Below, piece by piece: positions 33,599 to 44,928 of a DNA stretch of 64,000 nucleotides (the stretch's first letter is position 1; every line of letters begins with the position of its first letter). Source of the stretch: Pseudovibrio sp. M1P-2-3 (GTDB lineage: Bacteria > Pseudomonadota > Alphaproteobacteria > Rhizobiales > Stappiaceae); NCBI RefSeq assembly GCF_031501865.1, contig NZ_JARRCW010000001.1, positions 815,001 to 879,000 of the forward strand. Reading direction: 5' to 3'. A program made the position numbers and the translations under genes. The notes under the pieces are model-generated. The model was not told where the DNA came from, searched no databases, and saw nothing but the letters and a program-made list of their open reading frames with translations.

Positions 33599-34999
33599 AT
33601 GATCCCGATTACCATATTCAAAGGCCGTGAAGTGGCCCTGTTCGGCCTGGGTGGATCGGGCTTGGCGACAGCCAAGGCGCTTCAAGCAGGCGGTGCGCGT
33701 GTAGACGTTTGGGACGATAGTCTTGAGCGTGTAGACGCAGCACTTGACGCTGGCCTTGATGCCATTGATCTGCATGATGCAGACTTTTCCCGCTATGCCG
33801 CTGTGGTGGTGGCACCCGGTGTGCCGCTGACGCACCCTGAACCCCATTGGGTGGTGAAGGCGGCAAAAGCAGAGGGCGTTGATGTAATCGGCGATATTGA
33901 GCTGTTTAACCTTGAACGTGAAGCCGTGTGTCCTGAAGCCGCTTTCGTGGCCATTACCGGCACCAACGGTAAATCCACTACAACAGCATTGATTGCGCAC
34001 ATTTTGCAAAGTGCGGGCATGGACGTGCAGATGGGCGGCAACATTGGCCGCCCTGTTCTGGATCTGGACCCGTTCAGCGAAGATAGGGTCTATGTGGTTG
34101 AATGCTCCAGTTACCAGATTGACCTTGCGCCCAGCCTGACTCCGGACGTTGGTATTTTACTGAACCTGTCGCCAGATCATCTGGACCGGCACGGCACCTT
34201 GGAAAATTATGCGGCCATCAAAGAGCGTCTGGTGAAAGGAAGCCGGCTGGCTGTTGTGGGAGTGGATGACGAGCTCTGTGCGGCCATTGCCGGGCGTTTG
34301 GAAGAAAAAGACGCGGCTGTTGAGCGCATTTCGTGCATAAACACCGTTAAGAACGGAGTTTATGCGCAAGGCTCCGCGCTTTTTGAAAGCGTTGAAGGCG
34401 AGAGTCTGGAGGCGGCTGAACTTGCGGGAATTTTGAGCCTTCGGGGTAGCCACAATGCGCAAAACGCTGCCGCTGCCCTTAGCACCGCTGCAGCACTTGG
34501 GCTGGGCATGGAGGAAATTCAGGAGGGTTTGAAGAGCTTTCCCGGCCTTGCTCATCGCCTGAAACTGGTCGGACAACATGGGCATGTGTTGTTTGTAAAT
34601 GACAGCAAGGCCACCAATGCGGAAGCTACAGCCCATGCACTGGCAAGCTTTGACAGAATTTACTGGCTGGCGGGCGGGCGGCAAAAATCTGGTGGTATTG
34701 AGAGCCTGCGGGAGTACTTCCCGAAGGTGGCTAAAGCCTACTTCTTTGGTGAGGCTGCTGATGACTTTGCCAAAACCGTGGAAGGGCAGATGGATTGCCA
34801 GACCTTTGGGGGGCTGGATGAGGCGGTAACTGCTGCAAGCCGAGAGGCAGCTACAGACAAATGCGTTGAGGTTGCTGTTTTGCTGTCTCCTGCCTGCGCC
34901 TCGTTTGATCAATATGCCAATTTTGAAATTCGAGGGGATGCTTTTGAAGCGGTGAGCCAGAAATGCCTGCGCTTGCTTGCACAAGGGGGAGAGGCCTAA
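33599..34999 (+). CDS. murD: UDP-MurNAc-L-Ala:D-Glu ligase MurD
   Basis: 466 residues. The N-terminal Rossmann part is VALFGLGGSGLATAKAL, the ATP P-loop is ITGTNGKSTTTALI near residue 120, the SSYQIDLAPSLTPDVGILLNLSPDHLDRHG block follows, and the C-terminal domain has FVNDSKATNAEAT. It adds D-glutamate in the cytoplasm. It is 13 bases after mraY, and ftsW starts on the very next base after its stop. Confidence 0.97.
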   Translation: MIPITIFKGREVALFGLGGSGLATAKALQAGGARVDVWDDSLERVDAALDAGLDAIDLHDADFSRYAAVVVAPGVPLTHPEPHWVVKAAKAEGVDVIGDIELFNLEREAVCPEAAFVAITGTNGKSTTTALIAHILQSAGMDVQMGGNIGRPVLDLDPFSEDRVYVVECSSYQIDLAPSLTPDVGILLNLSPDHLDRHGTLENYAAIKERLVKGSRLAVVGVDDELCAAIAGRLEEKDAAVERISCINTVKNGVYAQGSALFESVEGESLEAAELAGILSLRGSHNAQNAAAALSTAAALGLGMEEIQEGLKSFPGLAHRLKLVGQHGHVLFVNDSKATNAEATAHALASFDRIYWLAGGRQKSGGIESLREYFPKVAKAYFFGEAADDFAKTVEGQMDCQTFGGLDEAVTAASREAATDKCVEVAVLLSPACASFDQYANFEIRGDAFEAVSQKCLRLLAQGGEA

Positions 35000-36160
35000 A
35001 TGGTTTCAAGGACTGACCGCAGCGCGTTTGCCGAATGGCTTTGGACAATTGACCGCTACATGCTTTTGGGTATTTTTGTACTCATGGCATCGGGCATTGT
35101 GCTTTCGCTTGCCGCCAGTCCTGCCGTTGCAGAGCGTATCGGCATTGAAGATCCCTACCACTTTGTGAAACGCCAAGCGCTCTATTTGATCCCCTCTCTG
35201 GTGATTTTGCTTGGTGTCTCGTCCATGTCCTCGCGAATGGTGCGCAGGGTGGCTCTGGCTGTTTTCATTGGCGCTGGCCTGTTAATGGTCGCGACTATGT
35301 TTACGGGTGTGGAGATCAAAGGGGCGCGGCGGTGGTTCTCCATATTTGGCTTTTCCATTCAGCCTTCCGAATTTATTAAACCGGCGCTGGTTGTTCTGGT
35401 TGCCTTTTGCTTGACCGAGGCGAGGAAGCGGCCGGAAGTACCGGGCGGGATTATCTCTTTTCTTCTTTATGCAATTGTTGTGGCTCTTCTCGTGGCCCAG
35501 CCCGATTTTGGGCAGACCATGTTGCTCACCGTTGTGTTTTGCGGTTTGTTCTTTTTGAACGGTTTGTCCTGGTATGCCATTGTACCCATGGGCCTTGGGG
35601 GGCTTGGCGGCATGGTTGCCGGATACACCTACCTGCCGCACGTGCGCGGGCGTGTGATGCGGTTTATGGACCCTTCTTCAGGAGACAATTACCAGATAGA
35701 CAAGGCTCTGGATTCCTTTCTGGCTGGCGGCTGGTTCGGGCGCGGTGTGGGAGAGGGGACCGTGAAACGTATCTTGCCTGATAGTCACACGGATTTCATT
35801 TTCGCAGTGGTGGCGGAAGAGTACGGCATTGTGATCTGCCTGTGCCTTGTCATCGCGTTTGCGTTTGTGGTTCTACGCGGACTACGCAGTGCCACGTTGG
35901 ACAGTGATCCGTTCAACCGGTTGGCAATTTCGGGTTTAGTGATGATGTTCGGGCTGCAAAGCTGCATCAATATGGCTGTGAATTTGAACCTTATTCCGGC
36001 TAAGGGAATGACGCTTCCATTTATTTCCTATGGTGGGTCTTCATTGCTGGCTTTGGCGCTGACCATGGGGTTTGTTTTGGCGCTGTCCCGCCGCAGGGCA
36101 CGGCCACGTCAGACCCGGAAAATTTCGCGCTCAGCCATACATACACAGTCCGTTACTTAA
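35000..36160 (+). CDS. ftsW: Septal SEDS glycosyltransferase FtsW
   Basis: 386 residues with about ten helices of the SEDS family. RWFSIFGFSIQPSEFIKPALV, AQPDFGQTMLL (with the catalytic Asp), the large periplasmic loop ending DSHTDFIFAVVAEEYG and the C-terminal PFISYGGSSLLALALTMG are diagnostic. It polymerises lipid II at the septum with FtsI. It starts directly after the murD stop and is preceded by GGGGGAGAGG. Confidence 0.96.
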   Translation: MVSRTDRSAFAEWLWTIDRYMLLGIFVLMASGIVLSLAASPAVAERIGIEDPYHFVKRQALYLIPSLVILLGVSSMSSRMVRRVALAVFIGAGLLMVATMFTGVEIKGARRWFSIFGFSIQPSEFIKPALVVLVAFCLTEARKRPEVPGGIISFLLYAIVVALLVAQPDFGQTMLLTVVFCGLFFLNGLSWYAIVPMGLGGLGGMVAGYTYLPHVRGRVMRFMDPSSGDNYQIDKALDSFLAGGWFGRGVGEGTVKRILPDSHTDFIFAVVAEEYGIVICLCLVIAFAFVVLRGLRSATLDSDPFNRLAISGLVMMFGLQSCINMAVNLNLIPAKGMTLPFISYGGSSLLALALTMGFVLALSRRRARPRQTRKISRSAIHTQSVT

Positions 36161-36187
36161 GTTTTAAAAGTTGGAGTTATTAAAGGA

Positions 36188-37303
36188 ATGAAGCCGAAGA
36201 TTTTGCTGACAGCAGGAGGAACAGGTGGGCACCTGTTTCCAGCTCAAGCCTTGGCGCAAGAGCTGGGGCGCAGGGGCTATGCTGTGGAGCTCCTGACTGA
36301 TGAGCGGGCAGATAAATACGGCTCGGCCTTTCCGGCGGAAAAAGTTCACCTGATTGAAAGTGAAACCATTCGGGGACGCAATCCCTTGAATTTGGCAAAA
36401 ACACTTTTCAAGCTGCTTAAGGGGACGCTTCAAGCCTACAAGATTATTCGCAGCTCAAATGCCACTGTGATTATCGGGTTTGGAGGATATCCCACATTCC
36501 CGCCCATGTTTGCAGCGCGTCTTGCGCGCTTGCCCTCCATTTTGCATGAAGCCAATTCGGTGATGGGCAGAGCCAACCGCATGCTTGCCAAGGGTGTGAG
36601 TGCGCTGGCAACCACTTTCGAGCTTAAACAACTGGAGCCTGCATTGAAGGCCAAAGCGGTGACTACGGGTAACCCTTTGCGCGATAACGTGCTGGCGGTT
36701 TCCAATGTGGCCTACCATACACCGGAGGTGGGCGGCTCGTTCCACCTGTTAGTCACTGGTGGCAGTCAAGGTGCAAGGTTCTTCTCGCAGGTTATGCCCC
36801 AAACGCTTGGCTTGCTCACAAGTGAAGAGCGCTCCCGCCTTGCCATTGTACAGCAGTGCCGACCGGAAGATCTGGAGCGGGTGGAAGCCACCTACCGCGA
36901 ACTTGGCATTGCCGCCCAGCTGGCCCCGTTTTTTAAAGACCTTCCCGCCCATATCAGCGCCGCGCATCTTGTTCTCTCGCGTGCTGGTGCAACGACCGTT
37001 TGTGAACTGGCCGCAATTGGCAGGCCGTCCATTCTGGTGCCGCTGCCCGGTGCTATTGATAATGATCAGGGCAACAATGCCAAGGTTCTGGAAGAAGCTG
37101 GCGGTGCGTGGTCTATCGCCCAAAAAGATTTGAGCCCGCAGCGGCTGGCAGAAGAACTGCGCCGCCTGATGGGATCTCCTGAAACATTAAGTGCTGCGGC
37201 ACAGGCTGCAAAAACGAAGGGACAACCGGATGCGGTTTCCCGTCTCGCCGATTTGGTTGAAGACGTTGCAGCCATGCCGCCACACAGAACACAAGGGGAC
37301 TAA
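36188..37303 (+). CDS. murG: GlcNAc transferase MurG
   Basis: 371 residues with the GT28 fold: [17 protein letters not shown] at the N-terminus, a glycine-rich segment [14 protein letters not shown] in the second domain and the UDP-GlcNAc site [26 protein letters not shown]. It converts lipid I to lipid II on the inner face of the membrane. Confidence 0.96.
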   Translation: MKPKILLTAGGTGGHLFPAQALAQELGRRGYAVELLTDERADKYGSAFPAEKVHLIESETIRGRNPLNLAKTLFKLLKGTLQAYKIIRSSNATVIIGFGGYPTFPPMFAARLARLPSILHEANSVMGRANRMLAKGVSALATTFELKQLEPALKAKAVTTGNPLRDNVLAVSNVAYHTPEVGGSFHLLVTGGSQGARFFSQVMPQTLGLLTSEERSRLAIVQQCRPEDLERVEATYRELGIAAQLAPFFKDLPAHISAAHLVLSRAGATTVCELAAIGRPSILVPLPGAIDNDQGNNAKVLEEAGGAWSIAQKDLSPQRLAEELRRLMGSPETLSAAAQAAKTKGQPDAVSRLADLVEDVAAMPPHRTQGD

Positions 37304-37307
37304 CCCT

Positions 37308-38723
37308 ATGAAAATGCCAGTTAACATTGGTCCGGTTCATTTCGTCGGTATCGGCGGTATCGGCATGAGTGGAATTGCCGAAGTACTCAGCACGTTGGGG
37401 TATACAGTGCAGGGCTCGGACATGTCTGAGAATGCAAATGTGCAGCGCCTTCGTGAAAAAGGCATCAAGGTGATGGTGGGGCACCGTGAGGAAAACATCG
37501 AGGGCGCTGCCGTTGTTGTGATTTCTTCCGCCATCAAGGGCGAAAACGTGGAGCTGAAAGCTGCCCGCGAGCGCCACTTGCCGGTGGTGCGCCGCGCTGA
37601 AATGCTGGCCGAGCTCATGCGTTTCAAGCAAGCCATTGCAATTGGCGGCACCCATGGAAAGACCACAACCACCTCTATGGTTTCGGCCTTGCTGGACGCA
37701 GGGGAAATGGACCCCACTGTCATCAACGGCGGGATCATCAACGCCTATGGAACCAATGCCCGCATGGGTTCCGGTGACTGGATGGTGGTGGAAGCCGATG
37801 AATCCGACGGGACGTTTGTAAAGCTTCCGGCGGATGTGGCGGTTGTGACCAATATCGACCCAGAGCATCTGGACCATTACGGTGATTTTGATGGCGTGCG
37901 TAAAGCCTTCGCCCAGTTTGTCGAAAATGTGCCGTTCTATGGCTTTGCAGTCATGTATCTGGATCATCCTGAAGTGCAGGCGCTTGTAGGGCAGATTGAA
38001 GATCGCAAGATCGTGACCTACGGCAGTAATCCGCAATCTGATGTGCGCTTTTCTGATGTTACAATGAACGGGGCAAAAGCAATCTTCAACGTTCAAATCC
38101 GTGACCGGCAAAGCGGCGTGGAAGAAACGCTTGAACAGCTGGTTCTGCCTATGCCGGGCTTGCACAACGTGGCCAACGCCACAGCGGCCATTGCTGTTGC
38201 CCACCAGCTTGGTATTTCCGGTGAGCAGATCCGCAAAGGGCTTGCCGGTTTTGGCGGTGTGAAGCGCCGCTTTACCAGAACTGGCAGCTGGAACGGTGTC
38301 GAGATTTTTGATGATTACGCGCACCACCCTGTTGAGATTAAAGCCGTACTGCATGCCGCGCGTGAGGCAACAGATGGTAAAGTGGTGGCTGTGGTGCAGC
38401 CGCACCGCTATTCCCGCCTTGAAAGCCTGTTTGACGAGTTTTGTGCCTGCTTTAACGATGCGGACAGTGTGATTGTCTCGCCGATTTTCGCAGCGGGCGA
38501 AGCACCTATCAAAGGGGCGGAGCAGTCCGATCTGGTTTCAGGGCTGAAAGCGGGAGGCCACCGTTCGGTCCACGCCATCAATGGGCCATTGGACCTGCCG
38601 GAAAAGATTGCAAACCTCACGCAAAACGGTGATTTCGTCGTGTGCCTAGGCGCTGGAAATATCACGCTGTGGGCGGCTCAATTGCCGGAAAAACTGGCGC
38701 AGTATGCGGGGGAGAACAATTAA
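37308..38723 (+). CDS. murC: UDP-MurNAc:L-Ala ligase MurC
   Basis: 471 residues from ATG 37308, four bases after murG; an in-frame upstream codon at 37191 would add 39 residues overlapping murG and is rejected. Motifs: [18 protein letters not shown], the P-loop [13 protein letters not shown] near residue 110, VEADESDG, and [14 protein letters not shown]. It adds L-alanine to UDP-MurNAc. The stop overlaps the murB start by one base. Confidence 0.96.
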   Translation: MKMPVNIGPVHFVGIGGIGMSGIAEVLSTLGYTVQGSDMSENANVQRLREKGIKVMVGHREENIEGAAVVVISSAIKGENVELKAARERHLPVVRRAEMLAELMRFKQAIAIGGTHGKTTTTSMVSALLDAGEMDPTVINGGIINAYGTNARMGSGDWMVVEADESDGTFVKLPADVAVVTNIDPEHLDHYGDFDGVRKAFAQFVENVPFYGFAVMYLDHPEVQALVGQIEDRKIVTYGSNPQSDVRFSDVTMNGAKAIFNVQIRDRQSGVEETLEQLVLPMPGLHNVANATAAIAVAHQLGISGEQIRKGLAGFGGVKRRFTRTGSWNGVEIFDDYAHHPVEIKAVLHAAREATDGKVVAVVQPHRYSRLESLFDEFCACFNDADSVIVSPIFAAGEAPIKGAEQSDLVSGLKAGGHRSVHAINGPLDLPEKIANLTQNGDFVVCLGAGNITLWAAQLPEKLAQYAGENN

Positions 38724-39694
38724 TGGAATTCCCCGATCTTCTGCCACGTCTTGGGGATGTCCGCGATGAAATTCGCGGCCGCCTTGTGCCCAACCAAATG
38801 CTCTCAAGTATCACATGGTTTCGTGTGGGTGGGCCAGCGCAGTTGTTGTTCCAGCCAGCCGATGAGTTGGACCTTACCGTATTCCTGAAGGCGCTGCCCG
38901 TAGATGTGCCCGTGACCGTTGTGGGGCTTGGCTCCAACCTTCTGGTCCGTGATGGCGGTATTGAAGGCGTTGTGATCCGCCTGCCCATGAAAGGCTTCGG
39001 GCAAATAGAGCATTTGGGCCATCACCGCTTGAAAGTGGGGGCGAGCGTTCCCGATAAAAAGCTGGCGGAAGTGGCTGCCAAGCATGAACTGGGTGGCTTT
39101 GCCTTTTATGCCGGTATTCCCGGTGCTGTAGGCGGTGCCCTGCGTATGAACGCGGGTGCCCATGGCACGGAGACCAAAGACCGTGTTGTGAGTGTGAGCG
39201 GTGTCACCCGTGAGGGGGAACTGGTGACGCTGACAAACGAGGAGATGGGATACGCCTATCGCCGCAGCAGCGCTCCTAAATCTATGATTTTCACCAGTGC
39301 GGTGTTTGAGGGCTACCACCAGAGCGAGGAAGACGTCCGCAAGGAAATCGCCGAAGTTATTGCCCACCGCGAGAAGGCTCAGCCCATTCGCGAGAAAACT
39401 GGCGGCTCTACATTCAAAAATCCTGAGGATAACAGCGCCTGGAAAGTGGTTGATGCCGCTGGATGCCGTGGATTGCAAATCGGCGGCGCAAAAATGTCGG
39501 AATTGCACTGCAACTTTATGTTGAACGTTGAGGGGGCAAGTGCATTCGATCTGGAAAGCCTTGGGGAAACCGTTCGGGCCCGCGCTCTTGAAACAACCGG
39601 TATTGAGCTGGAATGGGAAATTAAACGTCTTGGCCTGTTTAAGGACGGGCAGGGCGTGGAGCCATTTCTAGGTGCGATGAAAGAAGAGCTTTAA
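38723..39694 (+). CDS. murB: UDP-N-acetylenolpyruvoylglucosamine reductase MurB
   Basis: 323 residues from ATG 38723, coupled to the murC stop. The FAD-binding segment [15 protein letters not shown] and [18 protein letters not shown] are visible. The active-site region is [23 protein letters not shown] with the catalytic Ser, followed by [12 protein letters not shown]. It reduces the enolpyruvyl group with NADPH, giving UDP-MurNAc. Confidence 0.96.
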   Translation: MEFPDLLPRLGDVRDEIRGRLVPNQMLSSITWFRVGGPAQLLFQPADELDLTVFLKALPVDVPVTVVGLGSNLLVRDGGIEGVVIRLPMKGFGQIEHLGHHRLKVGASVPDKKLAEVAAKHELGGFAFYAGIPGAVGGALRMNAGAHGTETKDRVVSVSGVTREGELVTLTNEEMGYAYRRSSAPKSMIFTSAVFEGYHQSEEDVRKEIAEVIAHREKAQPIREKTGGSTFKNPEDNSAWKVVDAAGCRGLQIGGAKMSELHCNFMLNVEGASAFDLESLGETVRARALETTGIELEWEIKRLGLFKDGQGVEPFLGAMKEEL

Positions 39695-39695
39695 C

Positions 39696-40619
39696 ATGAG
39701 CAAGCATGTTGCCGTATTGATGGGTGGATGGGTTTCCGAGCGGCCCGTGTCTTTGAGCTCTGGCAATGCCTGCGCCGATGCACTGGAAAGTGCTGGCTAC
39801 AAAGTGACCCGCGTTGATGTGGACCGCAATATTGCTGAGGTTTTGAAGAACCTGAAGCCCGATGTGGTGTTTAACGGCCTGCATGGTCCTTTTGGCGAAG
39901 ACGGCTGTATTCAGGGCATTTTGGAGATTCTGGAAATTCCCTACACCCATTCGGGTGTCATGGCCTCTGCAATGGCTATGAACAAGGTGAAAGCCAAAGC
40001 TATCATGCAGGCGGCAGGCGTTCCCGTGGCCGAAGAGTTTATCGTAAACCGTTTTGTGGCGGCGAAGTCGCATGTGATGAAACCGCCTTATGTGGTGAAG
40101 CCCATCAGCGAAGGTTCAAGCTTTGGCGTCTTGATCGTTCGCGAGGATCAGGAACACCCTCCACAAGAGCTAACCCGTCATGACTGGTCCCATGAGGACA
40201 TGGTGATGGTGGAGCGGTTTATTCCCGGTAGGGAACTGACCTGTGCTGTGATGGACGGCAAAGCGCTGGACGTGATCGAGATCGTGCCACTTGGGCATGG
40301 CTTTTATGATTATGATAGCAAATATGTTCCCGGTGGGTCTCAGCACATACTTCCTGCGGAAATTTTACCTCCTGTTTACCAAGAACTACAGAAACTAAGT
40401 GTTAAGGCACATGAAGCTTTGGGTTGCCGCGGTATTTCACGGGCTGATTTTCGGCTTGATGATGGACCTAGCGGTACAGGTGAGCTGATCTGTCTTGAAG
40501 TAAACACACAACCAGGCATGACACCAACTTCGCTTGTTCCTGAAATGGCGGCACACGCCGGCTACAAATTCAAAGAACTGGTAAGTTGGATGGTGGAGGA
40601 CGCAAGTTGCGGAAGATAA
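39696..40619 (+). CDS. ddl: D-alanine--D-alanine ligase
   Basis: 307 residues with the ATP-grasp fold: [19 protein letters not shown] near the start, [16 protein letters not shown], the [12 protein letters not shown] phosphate loop, and [19 protein letters not shown] near the C-terminus. It makes D-Ala-D-Ala, the dipeptide that the MurF half of the fusion then adds. It starts one base after murB, and its 3' end overlaps ftsQ. Confidence 0.96.
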   Translation: MSKHVAVLMGGWVSERPVSLSSGNACADALESAGYKVTRVDVDRNIAEVLKNLKPDVVFNGLHGPFGEDGCIQGILEILEIPYTHSGVMASAMAMNKVKAKAIMQAAGVPVAEEFIVNRFVAAKSHVMKPPYVVKPISEGSSFGVLIVREDQEHPPQELTRHDWSHEDMVMVERFIPGRELTCAVMDGKALDVIEIVPLGHGFYDYDSKYVPGGSQHILPAEILPPVYQELQKLSVKAHEALGCRGISRADFRLDDGPSGTGELICLEVNTQPGMTPTSLVPEMAAHAGYKFKELVSWMVEDASCGR

Positions 40620-41521
40620 AGGCAAAATTAGGCGTTTGGCGTTCATCTGGCTTCACCCGGGCACTACTCGGGCCACGTTCAGGTGTGTCTCGTCTGCACC
40701 AACGATCCCCTCATGGGGTTGAGGGTTTTTTTGCTTTTCTGCCCCGATGGGCAGGGCCAGCCGGAGCGCTGGGTTTTCTGTTGCTTTCCGCTGGATATGG
40801 TATCGTTTTGGGCGGGCACGGGCGTGCATTTTCCGAATCAGTTACCGCTTCCCTCGGGTTTGCCGTGGATGAAATCGAACTGGATGGCCTTCAGAGGGTG
40901 GCAGAGTTCCAGATTCTGGAGGCGCTGGAGCTGGAAGACCGGCCATCTTTGATACTTTTTGATGCATATTCGGCGCGAGAGCGCCTTGAGAAGATTTCAT
41001 GGATAAAAAGCGTTAGTATTCAAAAGCTTTTCCCCGGTACGCTGAAGATCAAGATTGATGAACAGGTTCCTTACGCGCTATGGCAGCGGGGGGACATTAT
41101 TTCGGTGATCAACGAACAGGGAGAAGTGATTACAGATGAAGTGGATGGGCGCTATGCAAACCTGTTGCGGGTGGTGCACCACGGGGCGCAGCGGCGCGCA
41201 GGAGAAATTATGCTGGAGTTGGAACGCTTTCCTGAACTTCGCTCCAGAGTCCGCGCAGCCAGCCTTATCTCGGATCGTCGCTGGGATTTGAACCTTGAAA
41301 ACGGAATTACCGTCCGTTTGCCGGAAATCGGCATTTTTGCAGCTTTGAGTGAACTCACTCGTTTGGATAAAGAGGGTGGACTACTGAGTAGAGATATTGT
41401 GGCGATTGATTTGCGTTTAAATGACCGGGTTGTGGTTCGGCTTTCCGAAGCCGCTGCCCTCAGGCGCAAAGCCGCGATCAAGGCACGCCCGAGCCGCTCC
41501 AAAATAGGGGCCGATACATGA
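40607..41521 (+). CDS. ftsQ: Cell division protein FtsQ
   Basis: About 304 residues. I prefer TTG 40607, which GGAGGA precedes by 7 bases, over TTG 40586; either overlaps ddl. A basic cytoplasmic segment is followed by one membrane helix ([18 protein letters not shown]), the POTRA domain (residues about 85-155, [23 protein letters not shown]) and the FtsQ beta domain. It links FtsBL to the divisome. The stop overlaps ftsA by ATGA. Confidence 0.93.
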   Translation: MRKIKAKLGVWRSSGFTRALLGPRSGVSRLHQRSPHGVEGFFAFLPRWAGPAGALGFLLLSAGYGIVLGGHGRAFSESVTASLGFAVDEIELDGLQRVAEFQILEALELEDRPSLILFDAYSARERLEKISWIKSVSIQKLFPGTLKIKIDEQVPYALWQRGDIISVINEQGEVITDEVDGRYANLLRVVHHGAQRRAGEIMLELERFPELRSRVRAASLISDRRWDLNLENGITVRLPEIGIFAALSELTRLDKEGGLLSRDIVAIDLRLNDRVVVRLSEAAALRRKAAIKARPSRSKIGADT

Positions 41522-42843
41522 GTACGGGGAAAAAGAACATAATTTATCTACCCCGTATGCGCCCGCTTTCCAGCAGGCGCAGTTCCGTTGTTTCTGTTCT
41601 GGATGTGGGTTCTACAAAGGTTTGTTGCCTGATTGCCCGCCTTAAGCCTGCGGAAGAGGGGGAGCTGCTTGAAGGGCGCTCCCACGCGATTGAAATTCTC
41701 GGCTATGGCTATCAGCGCTCGGAGGGTGTGCGCGGCGGCGGTGTTGTGGAACTGGCCTTGGCGGAAAAAGCCATTCGCCGTGCAGTTGATAAAGCGGAGA
41801 GAATGGCCGGGGTTCGCGTTGAATCCCTGATTTCAAGTGTAACTTGTGGCCGCTTGCAAAGCGAAATTTTCACAGCCAGCGTTCCCCTTAAAAACGAAAG
41901 CGTTTCAGATAATGACATCCAGAGGGTTCTGTCGGCAGGATCCTCCCATACGGTGACTGAGGGGCGGGCCATTATGCATTCCCTGCCAATCTCCTACAGT
42001 CTGGATGGAAATAGCGGTATGCGTAACCCGGGCGGTATGATGGGACGCAAGCTGGGTGTGGACATGCAAGTGGTCACCACAGATATTCTACCTGTGCGTA
42101 ATCTGGAACTGTGTATCGAAAGAGGACACCTAAACGTTGAAACGCTGGTCGCCACGCCTTATGCATCTGGTTTGGCTTGTCTTGTAGAAGACGAGATGGA
42201 ACTGGGTGTTGCCTGTATCGACATGGGAGGCGGGACGACAACGATTTCGATTTTTGCAGATGGGCAAATGGTCCATCTGGACGCCATTGGCATTGGCGGA
42301 CAACATGTTACGACAGATATAGCACAGGCGCTTTCGACCAAGCTGGAGGATGCGGAGCGGATCAAGACACTTTATGGCTCTGCATTGCACAGCGCTGTGG
42401 ATGACACAGATTTTATCTCTGTTCCACCGGTAGATGTGGATGGAGATCTCCCGACGCAAGTTCCCCGTGCTATGCTAACGCGCGTTATTCGTCCGCGTAT
42501 CGAGGAAACCATGGAAATGGTTCGGGACCGTTTGGTGGAATCCGGGTTCGCAGGACGTGTTGGAAAAAGGGTTGTGCTGACGGGGGGAGCCTCTCAGCTG
42601 ACCGGACTTTCAGAAACCGCACGCCGGTTTTGGGGGCGTAATGTGCGGTTGGGTCGTCCGCTTGGGGTTTCGGGTTTGCCGGATGAAGCCAAGGGGGCAG
42701 CCTATTCTGCTGCAGCGGGTTTGCTGGTTTACCCGCAAGTTGCGCAGATTGAACAATTTGAACCACGCTCGGCTCGTAGCAGCTGGGGGGGCCGAGGTAA
42801 TTATTTTGCCCGTTTCGGGCAATGGATTAAAGAGAGTTTCTAA
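41518..42843 (+). CDS. ftsA: Cell division protein FtsA
   Basis: 441 residues with the actin fold: VSVLDVGSTKVCCLIAR (phosphate 1), the 1C domain (residues about 85-165), CIDMGGGTTTISIF (phosphate 2) and VVLTGGASQLTGL (adenosine). The C-terminus ends in a short amphipathic helix (YFARFGQWIKESF) that anchors it to the membrane. It tethers FtsZ. It is coupled to ftsQ by an ATGA overlap. Confidence 0.96.
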   Translation: MSTGKKNIIYLPRMRPLSSRRSSVVSVLDVGSTKVCCLIARLKPAEEGELLEGRSHAIEILGYGYQRSEGVRGGGVVELALAEKAIRRAVDKAERMAGVRVESLISSVTCGRLQSEIFTASVPLKNESVSDNDIQRVLSAGSSHTVTEGRAIMHSLPISYSLDGNSGMRNPGGMMGRKLGVDMQVVTTDILPVRNLELCIERGHLNVETLVATPYASGLACLVEDEMELGVACIDMGGGTTTISIFADGQMVHLDAIGIGGQHVTTDIAQALSTKLEDAERIKTLYGSALHSAVDDTDFISVPPVDVDGDLPTQVPRAMLTRVIRPRIEETMEMVRDRLVESGFAGRVGKRVVLTGGASQLTGLSETARRFWGRNVRLGRPLGVSGLPDEAKGAAYSAAAGLLVYPQVAQIEQFEPRSARSSWGGRGNYFARFGQWIKESF

Positions 42844-42943
42844 CGCTTGGGCGTTGGAGTTGAATTTCGCCATGGTTGGGGCGAACGCACGAGAGAGATG
42901 GTATTAGGTCCTATGGACCTATCCAAAGGGTCGCGAGGGTAAT

Positions 42944-44689
42944 ATGACAATTAACCTGAAAATGCCTGATATTCAGGAGCTGAAGCCGAGGATCACCGTT
43001 TTCGGTGTCGGCGGCGGCGGTGGTAATGCCGTCAACAACATGATTACGACTGGCCTGCAAGGCTGTGACTTTGTGGTTGCCAACACGGATGCGCAAGCTC
43101 TGGCCCTGTGTCAGGCCGAGCGTGTTATTCAGATGGGCGTGGCTGTAACGGAAGGTCTGGGCGCAGGATCCCAGCCAGAAGTTGGCTGTGCGGCTGCGGA
43201 AGAAGTGATTGACGAGATCAATGATCATCTCTCCGGTTCCCATATGGTGTTCATCACCGCCGGTATGGGCGGGGGCACCGGTACAGGTGCGGCTCCTGTT
43301 GTTGCCCGTGCTGCCCGTGAACAGGGTATACTGACTGTTGGTGTCGTTACCAAACCTTTCCAGTTTGAAGGCAGCCGCCGTATGCGTGTTGCAGAAGCCG
43401 GAATTGAAGAACTTCAGCGCCACGTTGATACACTTATTGTAATTCCGAACCAGAACTTGTTCCGTATTGCAAATGCCCAGACGACATTTGCGGATGCCTT
43501 TTCCATGGCAGATGAGGTTCTTTATTCCGGTGTTGCAAATGTAACAGACTTGATGGTCAAAGAAGGTCTGATTAATCTGGACTTTGCCGATGTTCGCTCC
43601 ATAATGCGCGGTATGGGTAAAGCTATGATGGGTACTGGTGAGGCTTCCGGTGAAAACCGTGCCCAGCAGGCTGCAGAAGCTGCAATTGCGAACCCGCTTC
43701 TGGATGAAACGTCCATGAAAGGTGCGCGCGGCCTTCTGATTTCCATTACAGGTGGTAATGACCTGACTTTGTTTGAAGTGGATGAAGCTGCCACACGTAT
43801 TCGTGAGGAAGTGGACCCTGATGCCAACATCATCCTTGGTGCAACCTTTGATGAAAATCTTTCCGGCACCATTCGGGTTTCTGTTGTTGCGACCGGTATT
43901 GATCTGGCTGAACAGGCCGCGGCCTCTCCTACTGATGCACGTCTGGCGGAATTGACTGAACGTCTACAATCTGCAGGGGCTGCAAAGCCTGCTGCCGCGC
44001 CCGCTGCACCGCGCAAAGCCTCGCCCCCCGCTGCTCCGCGTCCAACGCCTGCTCAGCAAGCCCCAGTGGCAGCTGCCAGTGATCCGGAAGTGGAAATTGC
44101 TCCATACCAGCCCCGGCGCTATGACCAGCAGGTAAGCAATTTGCAGGACATGGACGAGCAAACTCCTGCTGCGACGGTTGAGGAGACATTAGTTCCCCAG
44201 CCTTTTATTCCACCGGCCGCGGAAGAGGTTGAGTTTTCGCCTCGCATGCCGCGTGCCGACGAATTTCCTCCAGTTGCTCAGCGTGAAGTGGCTGTTAAAA
44301 CCAGTGCCCCAGTAGAGCCTGCCCAACCTTCGAAGCCTGCTCAGTCAGCTCCTGTTGCTGAAGCGGCCCCTTTCACAGGTGGCTCTGATGTACACTATGA
44401 GGAAGAAGATCGCCGTCCTATGGGTCTTCTGCGTCGCTTGGCTGGCGGACTGGCTCGCCGTGAAGATGAACATTCAGAGGATGCTCATGAGGGTGACGAA
44501 GGTGATCCTTTTGAAACTCCTCGTCAGGCACCAACATTCCGCTCTGCGCCAGATGGCTCTGCACCCGCAGGCAACCACGGAGCAGCCGGTCAGTTGGACC
44601 AGAATGGCCGTGCAGTTGGTGCACAGCGTTCGACCATTGAAGATGACCAGTTGGAGATCCCTGCGTTTTTACGTAGGCAAGCCAACTAG
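42944..44689 (+). CDS. ftsZ: Cell division GTPase FtsZ
   Basis: 581 residues. The tubulin-like GTPase core (residues about 1-325) carries [14 protein letters not shown] and the signature [15 protein letters not shown]. It is followed by an unusually long (about 240 residues) disordered Pro/Ala/Glu-rich linker, as in many alphaproteobacteria. The conserved tail [12 protein letters not shown] at the C-terminus binds FtsA. GAGGGT precedes ATG 42944. A strong terminator follows, marking the end of the dcw cluster. Confidence 0.97.
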   Translation: MTINLKMPDIQELKPRITVFGVGGGGGNAVNNMITTGLQGCDFVVANTDAQALALCQAERVIQMGVAVTEGLGAGSQPEVGCAAAEEVIDEINDHLSGSHMVFITAGMGGGTGTGAAPVVARAAREQGILTVGVVTKPFQFEGSRRMRVAEAGIEELQRHVDTLIVIPNQNLFRIANAQTTFADAFSMADEVLYSGVANVTDLMVKEGLINLDFADVRSIMRGMGKAMMGTGEASGENRAQQAAEAAIANPLLDETSMKGARGLLISITGGNDLTLFEVDEAATRIREEVDPDANIILGATFDENLSGTIRVSVVATGIDLAEQAAASPTDARLAELTERLQSAGAAKPAAAPAAPRKASPPAAPRPTPAQQAPVAAASDPEVEIAPYQPRRYDQQVSNLQDMDEQTPAATVEETLVPQPFIPPAAEEVEFSPRMPRADEFPPVAQREVAVKTSAPVEPAQPSKPAQSAPVAEAAPFTGGSDVHYEEEDRRPMGLLRRLAGGLARREDEHSEDAHEGDEGDPFETPRQAPTFRSAPDGSAPAGNHGAAGQLDQNGRAVGAQRSTIEDDQLEIPAFLRRQAN

Positions 44690-44712
44690 GTGTTGAAAAC
44701 TCGCGTCTCTCG

Positions 44713-44752
44713 GCAGCAATTCGGAGTATCTCCGGATTGCTGCAGCGTTTTT
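44713..44752 (+). terminator. Rho-independent terminator of the dcw cluster
   Basis: A 14-bp stem (44713-44726 with 44730-44743) has one G.T wobble, a 3-base loop and a TTTTT run shortly after. It stands directly behind ftsZ. Confidence 0.9.
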
Positions 44753-44928
44753 CAGGGTACTAACTAGGCAAAACTACCCATAAAAAGTCCTTCGTTACAA
44801 AACGTAATAAAGCTTTATTTCAATCTGACTGACTCTATCGGTATTCTTAGGATTAATCAGTGGGGCAATTCAGATAGTGGCCAATCAGCGTAAGAAATGA
44901 CTGGGCCAAATCAATAAAGGCTTTAATT

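Noticed and set aside
37191-37307. N-terminal extension of murC from an upstream in-frame start
   Set aside because: It overlaps murG by over 100 bases and lacks a ribosome site; the ATG at 37308 starts directly at the conserved MurC N-terminus.
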